From NCBI GenBank assembly GCA_031316155.1, contig JALDRB010000008.1:62001-126000 (forward strand): DNA of 64,000 nt, written 5' to 3'. Below the pieces are notes generated by a model. That model was given only the letters and a program-made list of their open reading frames with translations. It did not search any database and was not told where the DNA came from. Below are positions 1 to 8,515 of this stretch, piece after piece. This DNA comes from Candidatus Scalindua sp. Lineage in GTDB: Bacteria > Planctomycetota > Brocadiia > Brocadiales > Scalinduaceae. Every line of letters starts with the position of its first letter. Within the stretch, counting starts at the first letter, position 1. The translations under genes were made by a program, and so were the position numbers.

Positions 1-648
1 CTGCTGAAATCTCGCGATATGGTAGTAACGAATGAGTTGACTGAACTTTATGTCCGGAAAGATAAGGCTATTATCGCGCTGGGTATGTTTCTGACCGTGA
101 CAATCTTGACTCTGTTCAATATAGTCCCGATCTTAGTCGCTGCTTTAATTGGAGCGGTTGGCATGGTCATGGGCAGATGTCTTACCATAGAGGAAGCATA
201 TCAGTCCATAGATTGGAAGATTGTCTTCCTGCTTGGAGGTATTATACCCCTGGGGCTTGCCATGGAGCAGAGCGGAGCGGCTCTCTGGCTGGTAAATACG
301 GTATTGAATCCTTTTGTCTGTTTTGGTCCTCTCGCCGTTCTGACAGTTCTCTATTTAGTCACTGCGGTGCTGACAAGTTTTATGTCAAATAATGCCGCCG
401 CTGTGATAATCGCGCCTATTGGTCTGTCTATTGCAGCTTCCATGGGTGTAGACCCCAGGCCGTTTCTGGTGGCGATCACATTTGCTGCTTCCACCAGCTT
501 TGCAACACCGATAGGTTACCAGACAAATACCATGATATACGCCCCCGGAGGGTACCGATTCAGTGATTTTACGCGTGTTGGCACGCCCCTTAATCTGATA
601 TTCTGGGGCCTGGCCGTGCTTCTTATACCAATACTATGGCCATTCTGA
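1..648 (+). CDS. SLC13/DASS-family permease, C-terminal part (5' truncated by window edge)
   Basis: The frame is open to the first base, so the true start lies outside the window; the first ATG at 19 is internal. What remains is hydrophobic with about six membrane segments. It carries the second family half-signature: the SNNAAAVIIAP stretch near residue 128, then TPIGYQTNTMIYAPGGY near residues 170-186, which is typical of SLC13/DASS (divalent anion:sodium symporter) proteins, including the bacterial kind with TrkA-C domains in the middle. The charged leader before the first helix may be the end of such a cytosolic domain. The substrate (sulfate, dicarboxylate or other anion) cannot be told. 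The protein ends in a hydrophobic tail (LLIPILWPF). It is on the same strand as the next gene but 417 bases separate them, so co-transcription is uncertain. Confidence 0.85.
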   Translation: MLKSRDMVVTNELTELYVRKDKAIIALGMFLTVTILTLFNIVPILVAALIGAVGMVMGRCLTIEEAYQSIDWKIVFLLGGIIPLGLAMEQSGAALWLVNTVLNPFVCFGPLAVLTVLYLVTAVLTSFMSNNAAAVIIAPIGLSIAASMGVDPRPFLVAITFAASTSFATPIGYQTNTMIYAPGGYRFSDFTRVGTPLNLIFWGLAVLLIPILWPF

Positions 649-1065
649 TTTACTAATCTACAAATGCCAGTTGCATTTTACCACTTGTTGTTTTACCATG
701 CCCCCTTCTGAAATAACCATCTATCACCAAAACGCATTGTCTCTGAATGAAACAAAAACTCCAAATCTGAACTAATAATTTCAGCAGATCATTTATCTCA
801 ATATAGATCTTTCTATTTGAATTTAATAAGTGTTTCTTATTGACGCAAATTACTATTTAATATAACGTATATAAGTCTTATAATTTTCTTTAATTAAATA
901 CCAATCCAAAGTGCTTGCTTGAAAGAATACTCCATGGAAATTGGTGAACTGATTCTTCAAATCGTCCATGAGCCTTACTTCGCTCGTACATAAAATTGAG
1001 AAGTATCAGAGACAGTAATAAATAGGAACACGGTTTAATTTCAATTTTTTATTAAAAAAACATCT
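649..1065. other. AT-rich intergenic region upstream of the GH15 gene
   Basis: 417 bases with no convincing ORF or RNA gene. It is very AT-rich from about 760 to 900. The only structure noticed is a weak promoter-like pair listed separately. Confidence 0.5.
840..866 (+). promoter_or_regulatory. candidate sigma-70-type promoter for the GH15 gene
   Basis: TTGACG at 840-845 and TATAAC at 861-866, separated by a short 15-base spacer, lie about 200 bases upstream of the GTG start at 1066. The hexamers are good but the spacing is suboptimal and the region is AT-rich, so a chance match is possible. Confidence 0.3.
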
Positions 1066-3408
1066 GTGCCAAGAGATATTCCCATAGGAAACGGGTCTTT
1101 ATTAGTAACTTTTGACGCAAACTATACTATTCGTGATATATACTATCCTTATGTTGGGAAGGAAAATCACTCCATGGGAAATCCGAGTAGATTCGGTGTG
1201 TGGACATCTAAAGGATTTTCATGGATTAACGCAAACGATTGGAAATTAAAACTTGAATATCAGAAGGAAACCCTTGTCACTTCCGTGCAAGCGATAAACG
1301 AATCCCTGCAGATTAAATTGACCTGCAACGACGTTGTAGATTTTGAGAAAAATATCTATCTGCGTAAGGTATTGGTGAGCAATATGAAAAACGAGGAAAG
1401 AGAAGTTCGCCTTTTCTTTCATCTGGATTTGAGTATCCTTGAAAATGATATTGGTGATACGGTTTTTTATGACGCCAAGCAAAATAGTCTTATCCACTAC
1501 AAAGGCTCCAGGTATTTTCTTGTTAATTGTTCTACTGAAGATTTTTGGGGTGTTCGTCAATACGCAACGGGAATAAAGAAGCTTCACGGAGCAGAAGGAA
1601 CTTGGCGTGATGCCGAAGATGGTATTCTTGGAGGAAATCCCATTGCTCAAGGTTCTGTGGATTCTATAATAGGAATTCCCCTGAAAATTTCACCCTTAGG
1701 AGAGTCTCTTGCGTATTATTGGATTGCTGCTGGTAATAATTATGGAGATGTTAATGCCCTGAATAACCTCCTTTTAAGCGAGAAACCTCAAGCGATTATA
1801 GACAGAACGGCGAGTTATTGGTGGCATTGGGTGAATAAAGAGGAATTCAACTTTGGTAATTTGCCTCTCGATGTAGTGGCTCTTTTTAAACGAAGTTTGC
1901 TCGTCATTGCGACACAGATTGATAGAGGAGGAGCCATCATCGCCGCAAATGACACCGATATCAGCCAATACGCAAGGGATACCTACAGTTATATGTGGCC
2001 TCGTGACGGCGCATTGGTAAGCTATGCACTAATGAAAGCGGGTTATACAATACAGTGCAGAAATTTTTTTGATTTCTGCTCACGGATAATTACGCCTTAC
2101 AATTTTTGCGCTAGTGTCATGGTTGAAGACGGGTTTTTATTGCATAAATATAATCCTGATGGTTCCTTTGGCAGCTCATGGCATCCATGGGTAATTGGAG
2201 AGGATATCCATATACCGATTCAGGAGGATGAGACGGCTTTGGTCCTCTGGGCTATCGGTCAATTCTACGACATATATAGAAATATTGAAGTAATACGATC
2301 ACTCTATCATACTTTCATAGAAAAGGCCGCAGATTTTCTTGTAAGTTATCGTGATGAACAGACAGGTCTTCCCCTTCCTTCCTATGACTTATGGGAGGAG
2401 AGGCGCGGGGTCTTATCGTTTACAACGGCGGCCGTATACGGCGGCCTGATAGCCGCAGCGAAACTTTCTGAAATATTTTGCCATACTGAAAAAGCCAGAT
2501 TGTACAGGCAGACTGCCGCACAAATGAGAAACGCTATTGGTCAATATCTTTATAGTGAAAAACACGAGAGGTTTGTGCGGATGATTTATCCCAAAAAAGA
2601 CGGAGGATATGAAATTGACGCAACCGTTGATGCCAGCTTATATGGGATGTTTGCCTTTGGTGTTTACCATCCGGATGACATTAAAGTAAAAAACACGATG
2701 AGGTCGATTGAGGAAAGCTTATGGGTTAAAACTAATGTAGGAGGAATAGCCAGATACGAGCGTGATCCATATCAACGTGTAAGTAATGATGAATCGATAC
2801 CGGGCAACCCGTGGATAATCTGTACAATGTGGTTGGCACAATACCAATCTTTGATAGCGAAATCTACAAAAGACCTTGAATGTGTGGTGCGACATCTAAA
2901 ATGGGTGGTATCACGGGCTTTACCTTCAGGCGTGCTCGCAGAGCAGATTAATCCATATACGGGCGAGCCTGTTTCTGTTTCTCCTTTAACATGGAGCCAT
3001 GCAACGGTAGTACAAACGGTGATTGATTATCTTGATAAGCTGCAGGAATTGCATATCTGTAATCAATGCGGACGCTCAATTTTTATTTATAACCGAAAAG
3101 GCCGCCAGCAATTAAAAAGGCGCGCTTCAGGATATACAGATGAAATTCCTGAGAAAGAACACTTTTACTACCTTGATCAGGCAAATATAATGAGTGGTGA
3201 TAAACCTGTTACGGTGAACGTAGATGAAACGAAATGTGTCGGCTGTGGAATATGCGTCGCGAATTCGGAAGGAGCTATGGAAGTGATTGCGGATAAGGCA
3301 AAGATAATTGCTGAAAAAACATCTGCATGGAATGTCCCGCCAGGTTTTGAAAAATGTTGTCCTTTAGGAGCTATCGCAGTAGTTGAGAACAATGAAGATA
3401 AGACATAA
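1066..3408 (+). CDS. GH15 glucoamylase/trehalase-like glycoside hydrolase fused to a C-terminal ferredoxin
   Basis: 780 residues starting at GTG; an in-frame stop lies at 1036 and no ATG intervenes. The opening MPRDIPIGNGSLLVTFD is the usual start of the bacterial GH15 beta-sandwich domain. The (alpha/alpha)6 barrel follows with YMWPRDGAL near 308-316 and SYDLWEERRG near 440, the catalytic-acid region. GH15 enzymes hydrolyse alpha-glucans or trehalose from the non-reducing end. After the barrel ends near 655 there is a lone Cys665-x2-Cys668 pair, then a single-cluster ferredoxin domain: Cys724, Cys727, Cys730 and Cys764/765 before PLGAI. This fits a [4Fe-4S] or [3Fe-4S] ferredoxin of the Fer4_13 type. 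There is no signal peptide, so it is cytosolic. The fused redox domain is unusual for GH15. The 3' end overlaps the kinase gene by 17 bases, suggesting one transcript. Confidence 0.85.
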   Translation: MPRDIPIGNGSLLVTFDANYTIRDIYYPYVGKENHSMGNPSRFGVWTSKGFSWINANDWKLKLEYQKETLVTSVQAINESLQIKLTCNDVVDFEKNIYLRKVLVSNMKNEEREVRLFFHLDLSILENDIGDTVFYDAKQNSLIHYKGSRYFLVNCSTEDFWGVRQYATGIKKLHGAEGTWRDAEDGILGGNPIAQGSVDSIIGIPLKISPLGESLAYYWIAAGNNYGDVNALNNLLLSEKPQAIIDRTASYWWHWVNKEEFNFGNLPLDVVALFKRSLLVIATQIDRGGAIIAANDTDISQYARDTYSYMWPRDGALVSYALMKAGYTIQCRNFFDFCSRIITPYNFCASVMVEDGFLLHKYNPDGSFGSSWHPWVIGEDIHIPIQEDETALVLWAIGQFYDIYRNIEVIRSLYHTFIEKAADFLVSYRDEQTGLPLPSYDLWEERRGVLSFTTAAVYGGLIAAAKLSEIFCHTEKARLYRQTAAQMRNAIGQYLYSEKHERFVRMIYPKKDGGYEIDATVDASLYGMFAFGVYHPDDIKVKNTMRSIEESLWVKTNVGGIARYERDPYQRVSNDESIPGNPWIICTMWLAQYQSLIAKSTKDLECVVRHLKWVVSRALPSGVLAEQINPYTGEPVSVSPLTWSHATVVQTVIDYLDKLQELHICNQCGRSIFIYNRKGRQQLKRRASGYTDEIPEKEHFYYLDQANIMSGDKPVTVNVDETKCVGCGICVANSEGAMEVIADKAKIIAEKTSAWNVPPGFEKCCPLGAIAVVENNEDKT

Positions 3409-5806
3409 ACTGGTAATCATCCTGGCGGCTTTACTGGTCACCCTTAATAGTATAGTTGCTTTCTTGGTTTATAACAGGACGCGCCAGGAATTTGTCAGAG
3501 AGATCCGGGAAAAGGCGCGGCTGATGGTTGTAGAACTGGAAACCACCAGGAACTACTTTGCATCCGTTTTCCATAATCAAAACATTGAAATTACTGACAA
3601 GACAAAATATTTTATCCCGGCGATTTCCACAAATGCAATTAGCAGGGGGTTTGCCGAAAAGACCGGCTATATTATCAAACAGACAAGTCTAAGATACCGA
3701 AATAAGGAAAATAAACCAGACGCCTTTGAGGAAGAAATGCTCAAGAAAATGGAAGCGGATCCCAACCTTCTGGAATATTGGGCCGATGATATTATAGAGG
3801 GGAAGAGAGTTGAACGTTATATGTACGCTTTATATGTAACAGATTCATGCATTACCTGCCATGGCCCTAAAGAACAAGCGCCCGCATTTATACAAAAAAA
3901 TTACAATGCGGGATATGATTATAAACTAGGGGAAATCAGGGGAGCTTTGAGCGTTGTTATACCAAAGGAAATAGACGAACAGAAGTTTGCATCAGATGTT
4001 ATCTTCTTTATAACAATCGGTTCTGTCAGTATCTTGTTGGTCGTGACAATTATTTTCCTGACAACAGGGAAACTTATGAGGCCTATTGAAAAACTAACAG
4101 CGGCTGTCGCGATTGTAACAAAAACCGGAGATCTTTCGACAAAGGTTGATATATCATCTAATGATGAAGTTGGACGACTCGGCATGGCCTTTAACGACAT
4201 GTCCAGCAAATTACGTTCTTCTTATGCACTGTTAGAGCAACGGATCGCCGAGAAAACCATTCATTTACAAAAGGCAATTCATGCCCTGGAACGTGCCAAT
4301 AAACTGAAATCGGAGTTTCTGGCCAACATGTCTCATGAGTTACGCACCCCCCTGAACGCAATAATTGGCTTCGCGGAGGTACTGAGGGACAAGATTTGCG
4401 GCGAGCTCAACGAAGAACAGTTGGATTTTGTAAAAGATATCCACAGCAGCGGCTATCATCTTTTGCAAATGATTAACGATATCCTCGATTTATCTAAAAT
4501 TGAGGCGGGGAAAATGGTTATTCAGCATGAGGTATTTCCTGTGACTGATGCCATTCAAGATGTGTACCATATAATACAGGGGCTTGCTGATAAAAAGCAT
4601 TTACACTTACAGAAAGACATACGTCCGGAGACAAAAGACATTGAAGCAGACCGGGTAAAATTTAAACAAATATTGTACAACCTGCTCTCAAACGCTATAA
4701 AATTCACTTCAGAGAACGGTAATATTGTTACAAAGGCGAGCATTATAGACGATATGTTACAGGTTTCGGTAGCGGACTCGGGAATTGGGATGAAACCTGA
4801 AGATCAGGAGAAGGTATTTAAAGAATTCTGGCAGGCTGATAGCTCATTTTCGCGAAAATACCAGGGTACCGGGTTGGGGCTCGCTTTGACAAAAAGGATT
4901 GTAGAAATGCATGGTGGGAAGATCTGGTTTGAAAGTGAATATGGGAAGGGAAGTACGTTTTATTTTATGTTACCTCTCAAGGCGATCTTTAGCATTCCAA
5001 AGTCAAAGGTGAATGAAGCCAGACTGCACAAGCCGGCAGGAAATGATGTGAAGGCTATTCTGGTAGTGGAGGACAACCGTATGGCGGCTGATCTTCTTAC
5101 GGTATATTTGACAAATGCGGGGTATAACGTAATTGTCGCAAAGGATGGCAAAGAAGCAATTAAAAAGGCAAAGGAGATGAAACCGCTTTTGATAACACTC
5201 GATATTATACTACCGAAGCTGGATGGGTGGGATGTTCTTTCAGAATTAAAAAATTCTCAGGACACAGCGGATATTCCGGTCATTATTGTGTCAGTCACAG
5301 AAAATAAGGATATCGGGTATAGTTTGGGGGCAGCCAGCTACCTGATGAAACCAGTTGACAGGAAAATACTCATCAACACGGTAAATATTATCACATCAAA
5401 TCTAAGCGCAAAGGATAAGCCGGTGGAAATATTGGTTGTAGATGATGAGGAAAAGGACGTCAAATACGTAAGCACCGTTCTTAATGGGGCAGGGTTCAAG
5501 GTGCTTACGGCGTATGGTGGCAAAGCCGGGATCGAGCTTGCAATAAGCAAAAATCCTGATCTTATCATTCTTGATCTGATGATGCCGGATATCAGCGGTT
5601 TTGATGTAGTTGAAAATCTCAGGAAACATCCGGTAGCAAGAAATATTCCCATTGTCATATGTTCCGCAAAGGATATTACCCCTGAAGACAAAAAAAAGTT
5701 AAATGGCAATATTATGGCAATCGTACAAAAGGGAAGCCATACAAAGGAAGAACTTCTTTTGGAGATTCAGAATATAGAAAAATACATGCAAAAAAATGGT
5801 AATTGA
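3392..5806 (+). CDS. c-haem-sensing hybrid histidine kinase (DUF3365/Tll0287-like sensor, HAMP, HisKA, HATPase, two REC)
   Basis: 804 residues from ATG 3392, which is preferred to the upstream TTG at 3383 because the sensor starts MKIRHKLVIIL. Order: membrane helix (about 7-27); periplasmic DUF3365-like sensor with a c-type haem motif CITCH at 153-157; second helix near 203-225; HAMP; HisKA with MSHELRTP (phosphoacceptor His315); HATPase with GTGLGLAL; receiver domain 1 (Asp604); receiver domain 2 (Asp728). DUF3365 domains with CxxCH bind haem c and are thought to sense redox state or diatomic ligands. Two trailing receivers point to a multistep phosphorelay, likely passing phosphate to the receiver proteins just downstream. 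Translationally overlapped with the GH15-ferredoxin gene. Confidence 0.9.
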   Translation: MKIRHKLVIILAALLVTLNSIVAFLVYNRTRQEFVREIREKARLMVVELETTRNYFASVFHNQNIEITDKTKYFIPAISTNAISRGFAEKTGYIIKQTSLRYRNKENKPDAFEEEMLKKMEADPNLLEYWADDIIEGKRVERYMYALYVTDSCITCHGPKEQAPAFIQKNYNAGYDYKLGEIRGALSVVIPKEIDEQKFASDVIFFITIGSVSILLVVTIIFLTTGKLMRPIEKLTAAVAIVTKTGDLSTKVDISSNDEVGRLGMAFNDMSSKLRSSYALLEQRIAEKTIHLQKAIHALERANKLKSEFLANMSHELRTPLNAIIGFAEVLRDKICGELNEEQLDFVKDIHSSGYHLLQMINDILDLSKIEAGKMVIQHEVFPVTDAIQDVYHIIQGLADKKHLHLQKDIRPETKDIEADRVKFKQILYNLLSNAIKFTSENGNIVTKASIIDDMLQVSVADSGIGMKPEDQEKVFKEFWQADSSFSRKYQGTGLGLALTKRIVEMHGGKIWFESEYGKGSTFYFMLPLKAIFSIPKSKVNEARLHKPAGNDVKAILVVEDNRMAADLLTVYLTNAGYNVIVAKDGKEAIKKAKEMKPLLITLDIILPKLDGWDVLSELKNSQDTADIPVIIVSVTENKDIGYSLGAASYLMKPVDRKILINTVNIITSNLSAKDKPVEILVVDDEEKDVKYVSTVLNGAGFKVLTAYGGKAGIELAISKNPDLIILDLMMPDISGFDVVENLRKHPVARNIPIVICSAKDITPEDKKKLNGNIMAIVQKGSHTKEELLLEIQNIEKYMQKNGN

Positions 5807-5833
5807 TGCAGATAATTGGCAAAGGGAAAATAT

Positions 5834-6208
5834 ATGTCTGATAAAAATGTAATGGTAGTAGAAGATAACGAGAAGAACAGAAAATTAATGCGAGTAGTAC
5901 TCAAATCAAAGGGCTACAATGTGATTGAGGCAACTACCGGTGAGGAGGCCATAAGTATGTTAAAGAAACAGAAACCAGATATTATCCTTATGGATATCCA
6001 ACTGCCCGGCATTGACGGCATTACTCTTGTAAAACAAATTAAGGCGGATGCAAATACAAATGATATCCCCATCATAGCCGTAACCGCATATGCTATGAAG
6101 GGTGATGAGCAGAAAATATTATCTTTCGGGTGTGACGGTTATATCAGCAAACCCATCGATACCCATGAGTTGCTAAACATCATAGAACAGTATTTAAGGA
6201 AAACTTGA
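5834..6208 (+). CDS. single-domain response regulator (DivK-like)
   Basis: 124 residues made of one receiver domain. The acidic pocket is in VVEDNEKN, the phosphoacceptor Asp in ILMDIQLPGIDG (about residue 53), and the switch Thr/Lys in VTAYAMKG and SKPID. ATG 5834 is preferred over the TTG at 5816 because AAAGGGA lies about 8 bases upstream. There is no output domain, so it probably acts as a phosphate shuttle or by protein contact, as DivK and CheY types do. It lies 27 bases after the hybrid kinase and 7 bases before the next receiver gene, so it is part of the same operon and is the natural partner of the haem kinase. Confidence 0.9.
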   Translation: MSDKNVMVVEDNEKNRKLMRVVLKSKGYNVIEATTGEEAISMLKKQKPDIILMDIQLPGIDGITLVKQIKADANTNDIPIIAVTAYAMKGDEQKILSFGCDGYISKPIDTHELLNIIEQYLRKT

Positions 6209-6215
6209 AAGAGAT

Positions 6216-6953
6216 ATGGGTAAAGCAAAAATATTAGTTGCGGATGATGTAAAACAGAATGTAAAATTATTGCGCGTAATCCTGACCGCATCCGAATATG
6301 ACGTCGTTGAGGCGTATGATGGTGAAGAAGCGCTGGAAAAGGTAAAAACAGAGAATCCGGATTTACTCTTGCTGGACATTATGATGCCAAAGCTTACAGG
6401 ATATGAAGTATGCGAAAAATTGCGCTCAGAGGAGAAAACCGGCAACCTGCCGATTGTGTTGATTACCTCTTTGCGCGAGATGGATGATCGCATTAAGGGT
6501 ATTGACGCGGGTGCGGATGATTTTATCAGCAAACCCTTTAATAAAGCAGAACTCCTGGCAAGGGTGAAGGCATTAATTCGCACAAAAAAAGGAACCACCC
6601 AAAAAAAGAATTCCATGATATTAGATGCTATCATCCCTCATTTAACAGAAGGCGTGATCGTTGCGGACGAAAAGTGGAAAGTTAAACATATAAATCAAGC
6701 GGCCAAAGACCTTTTAAATATCCGTGAAACAGAAAAGGAAAACTTGGATCTCCTTACGTTCCTGGCAGACATGAATCTATCAGAATGCTTAGATACAATA
6801 AAGAATGCGCAGGAGAAGATAAGCGATTTTTTTGTTTATTTTTCAAATAATCAGCATCCTTATGCTATAAACGTGAACCTGATAAAGTTGTTCAGTGAAG
6901 ACAGCGATTTAATTAATATCATATTAATCTTAAGAATAAAACAGGAAGCGTAA
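6216..6953 (+). CDS. response regulator with receiver domain and short PAS-like C-terminal domain
   Basis: 245 residues. The receiver domain (1-120) has VADDVKQN, LLLDIMMPKLTG (phosphoacceptor near 53) and the Lys in SKPFNKAEL. Residues about 135-245 read like a truncated PAS fold (GVIVADEKWKVKHINQAAKDLLNI). No kinase, cyclase, HD-GYP or DNA-binding domain follows, so the output is unknown; the PAS could serve in partner binding. GAAAGAG sits directly before the ATG. It is tightly spaced with the preceding receiver gene and is followed 9 bases later by a methyltransferase gene. Confidence 0.85.
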   Translation: MGKAKILVADDVKQNVKLLRVILTASEYDVVEAYDGEEALEKVKTENPDLLLLDIMMPKLTGYEVCEKLRSEEKTGNLPIVLITSLREMDDRIKGIDAGADDFISKPFNKAELLARVKALIRTKKGTTQKKNSMILDAIIPHLTEGVIVADEKWKVKHINQAAKDLLNIRETEKENLDLLTFLADMNLSECLDTIKNAQEKISDFFVYFSNNQHPYAINVNLIKLFSEDSDLINIILILRIKQEA

Positions 6954-6962
6954 GAAGCGTAA

Positions 6963-7574
6963 ATGGAAACAAATACTAATACAGGTCGTTTCAAGGGTTG
7001 TATTCCTTCCTATGAAGACGCAAACTTTTGTGCCGCGGTTATGGATACCAATCGAGCACAGTGGCAGAGACCTGACATCCTCAGCAGGCTGATCACTTTA
7101 CCAGACATGATCGTAGTAGATCTTGGCGCGGGTACCGGGTATTTTACGGATTTGTTTTCTAATCATCTTCCTGATGGTGAAATAATTGCGCTTGATCCAG
7201 AAAAATCATTAATTTCCTGGCTTGAAGAGCGGAAAAAGAGAGACTCTCTGGATAATGTGTCTATTCATCAGATTGAAAAAGAAGACCCGGGGCTTGATCA
7301 GTTGAATTATGAAATTGATTTGCTCTTTGTTGGTTATACTTATTTTCATTTCGATAAGCCGGTTGAATATTTTCGAGAAAAAGTCTATCCCTTTATTCTA
7401 GAAAAGACTGTTGTCGCAATTGTCGATATGGCTCCGGTTCCTGGCCAGGGACGTTATACAGTTTCTGAACAGCAGGTTATAGCTGAAATGAGAGAAGCCG
7501 GTTTTAGACTTAAGGATGAACCAACTACTCTTTTTGATCAGTACCTGCTTATATTCAAAAAAGAATCTCAGTAG
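6963..7574 (+). CDS. class I SAM-dependent methyltransferase
   Basis: 203 residues with a Rossmann-type SAM site: VVDLGAGTGYFTDLF (motif I, about 47-61) and an acidic residue ending beta 2 in IIALDPEKS. The overall length and order fit the small Methyltransf_25/31 group. The substrate cannot be predicted. It is the last gene of the phosphorelay operon, 9 bases after the REC-PAS gene, so it may modify a component of that signalling path. That link rests only on position. Confidence 0.8.
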   Translation: METNTNTGRFKGCIPSYEDANFCAAVMDTNRAQWQRPDILSRLITLPDMIVVDLGAGTGYFTDLFSNHLPDGEIIALDPEKSLISWLEERKKRDSLDNVSIHQIEKEDPGLDQLNYEIDLLFVGYTYFHFDKPVEYFREKVYPFILEKTVVAIVDMAPVPGQGRYTVSEQQVIAEMREAGFRLKDEPTTLFDQYLLIFKKESQ

Positions 7575-7636
7575 ATAACACCAATTTCCTGCTAGTTCCT
7601 TCATCTCTTGTCCTTCTGTCACAGAATCCTACTAAT

Positions 7637-7812
7637 GGGTGTCCCTTCGCCGTATAGGTTGAATGACTAGCTGGTTAAAGTCCATCCGTGGGAATTCGAC
7701 AGTTTACCCTCGTACCAAGGGGAAGGTGTTAAGGGTAAGCTGAAACACTATGTTTTCTGATAAAGGCTCATAAAGTGAGTCGAGTAATATGAAAACTGGT
7801 GTCACCTTGAAT
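7637..7812 (+). mobile_element. possible 5' fragment of a group II intron
   Basis: Non-coding, GC-richer than its flanks, with strings that resemble domain I of bacterial group II introns from memory: a GTGTCCC-type 5' end, GGTTGAATGACTAG, TAAAGTCCATCC, and GGGAAGGTGTTAAGGGTAAG followed by CTGAAACAC. No reverse transcriptase/maturase ORF and no domain V/VI could be found downstream, so if real it is a truncated relic. It sits in the same decayed patch as the transposase remnant. A covariance-model scan would settle it. Confidence 0.35.
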
Positions 7813-7853
7813 AGTAATTAATCAGTAATCAAGACTGCGCAAATCATATAGAT

Positions 7854-8060
7854 TTGATGGCAGAGTGGTGTAACCGTTGTGGTGTCAAAATATGTGCATA
7901 CTGTTTAATGCCAAATCATGTGTATCTAATTGCAGGCCCAAATAAAGAGGAGAGATCTGTTACCCTTTTTCGAATAGGAACTATCCAAAAAACCTTACAA
8001 TCATATGTACTTTTATATGGCATATTGAGAGCTAATAATGTTATAATTTCCGTGTGGTAA
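7854..8060 (+). pseudogene. remnant of a REP-associated tyrosine (Y1/IS200-like) transposase
   Basis: A 68-codon frame contains AYCLMPNHVYLIAGP, the hallmark segment of RAYT/Y1 transposases (normally CLMPNHVHLI). The second His of the HUH metal site has become Tyr. The N-terminal part, the catalytic Tyr and the C-terminal part are all missing, so this is a dead fragment. RAYT enzymes are associated with REP-type palindromes, and palindromic repeats occur nearby (8447-8503) and elsewhere in the window. About 450 bases after it (8061-8515) hold no gene. Confidence 0.7.
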
Positions 8061-8446
8061 GGACAAGATTCGAATGGGATGAGAAGAAAGACTGAGAAAA
8101 CAAAGAATTGTTTTTTTTAACAAAGAAGCCGGTAAGCATCACACATCATATCAAGCAATAATTCGTAACTTCTTGATTTTTGTGCAGCAAACATAAAAAG
8201 ACTTTACAAAGCGTTCAAACTGACTCCTTTATTCCCGGAGCTGCTTAATAGAAGTGTCGTTAACATTTCATGTGCTTATTGAAGTTTTCAGGCTTTGTAC
8301 CGACGCAGGTTTAAGTCAATTCTGCGTATTGCACAATCTCCACACACATCGGTTTCAATACAGATTTAAATGTTCGTATACCTTTTGTTAATAGACTTGT
8401 GGGCGTCGAAGGTTAAAGCTATTCCGCTACAGTTATTCATTGTAGT

Positions 8447-8503
8447 CCGCCCGGCATTTCATTCAGGCGGGCGGTACAGGTGGGCCAGGATGACCTAGTT
8501 TTC
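8447..8503 (+). repeat. GC-rich palindrome plus partial repeat-A tail
   Basis: An inverted repeat (CCGCCCG ... GGCGGGCGG, 8447-8474) is followed by GGCCAGGATGACCTAGTTTT, which matches the third hairpin of repeat family A (AGCCAGGATGGCCTAACTTG at 36011-36030). It lies just before the start of the glycosyltransferase gene at 8516 and could serve as its leader or be an insertion scar. Confidence 0.55.
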
Positions 8504-8515
8504 TGATATTTTGTT

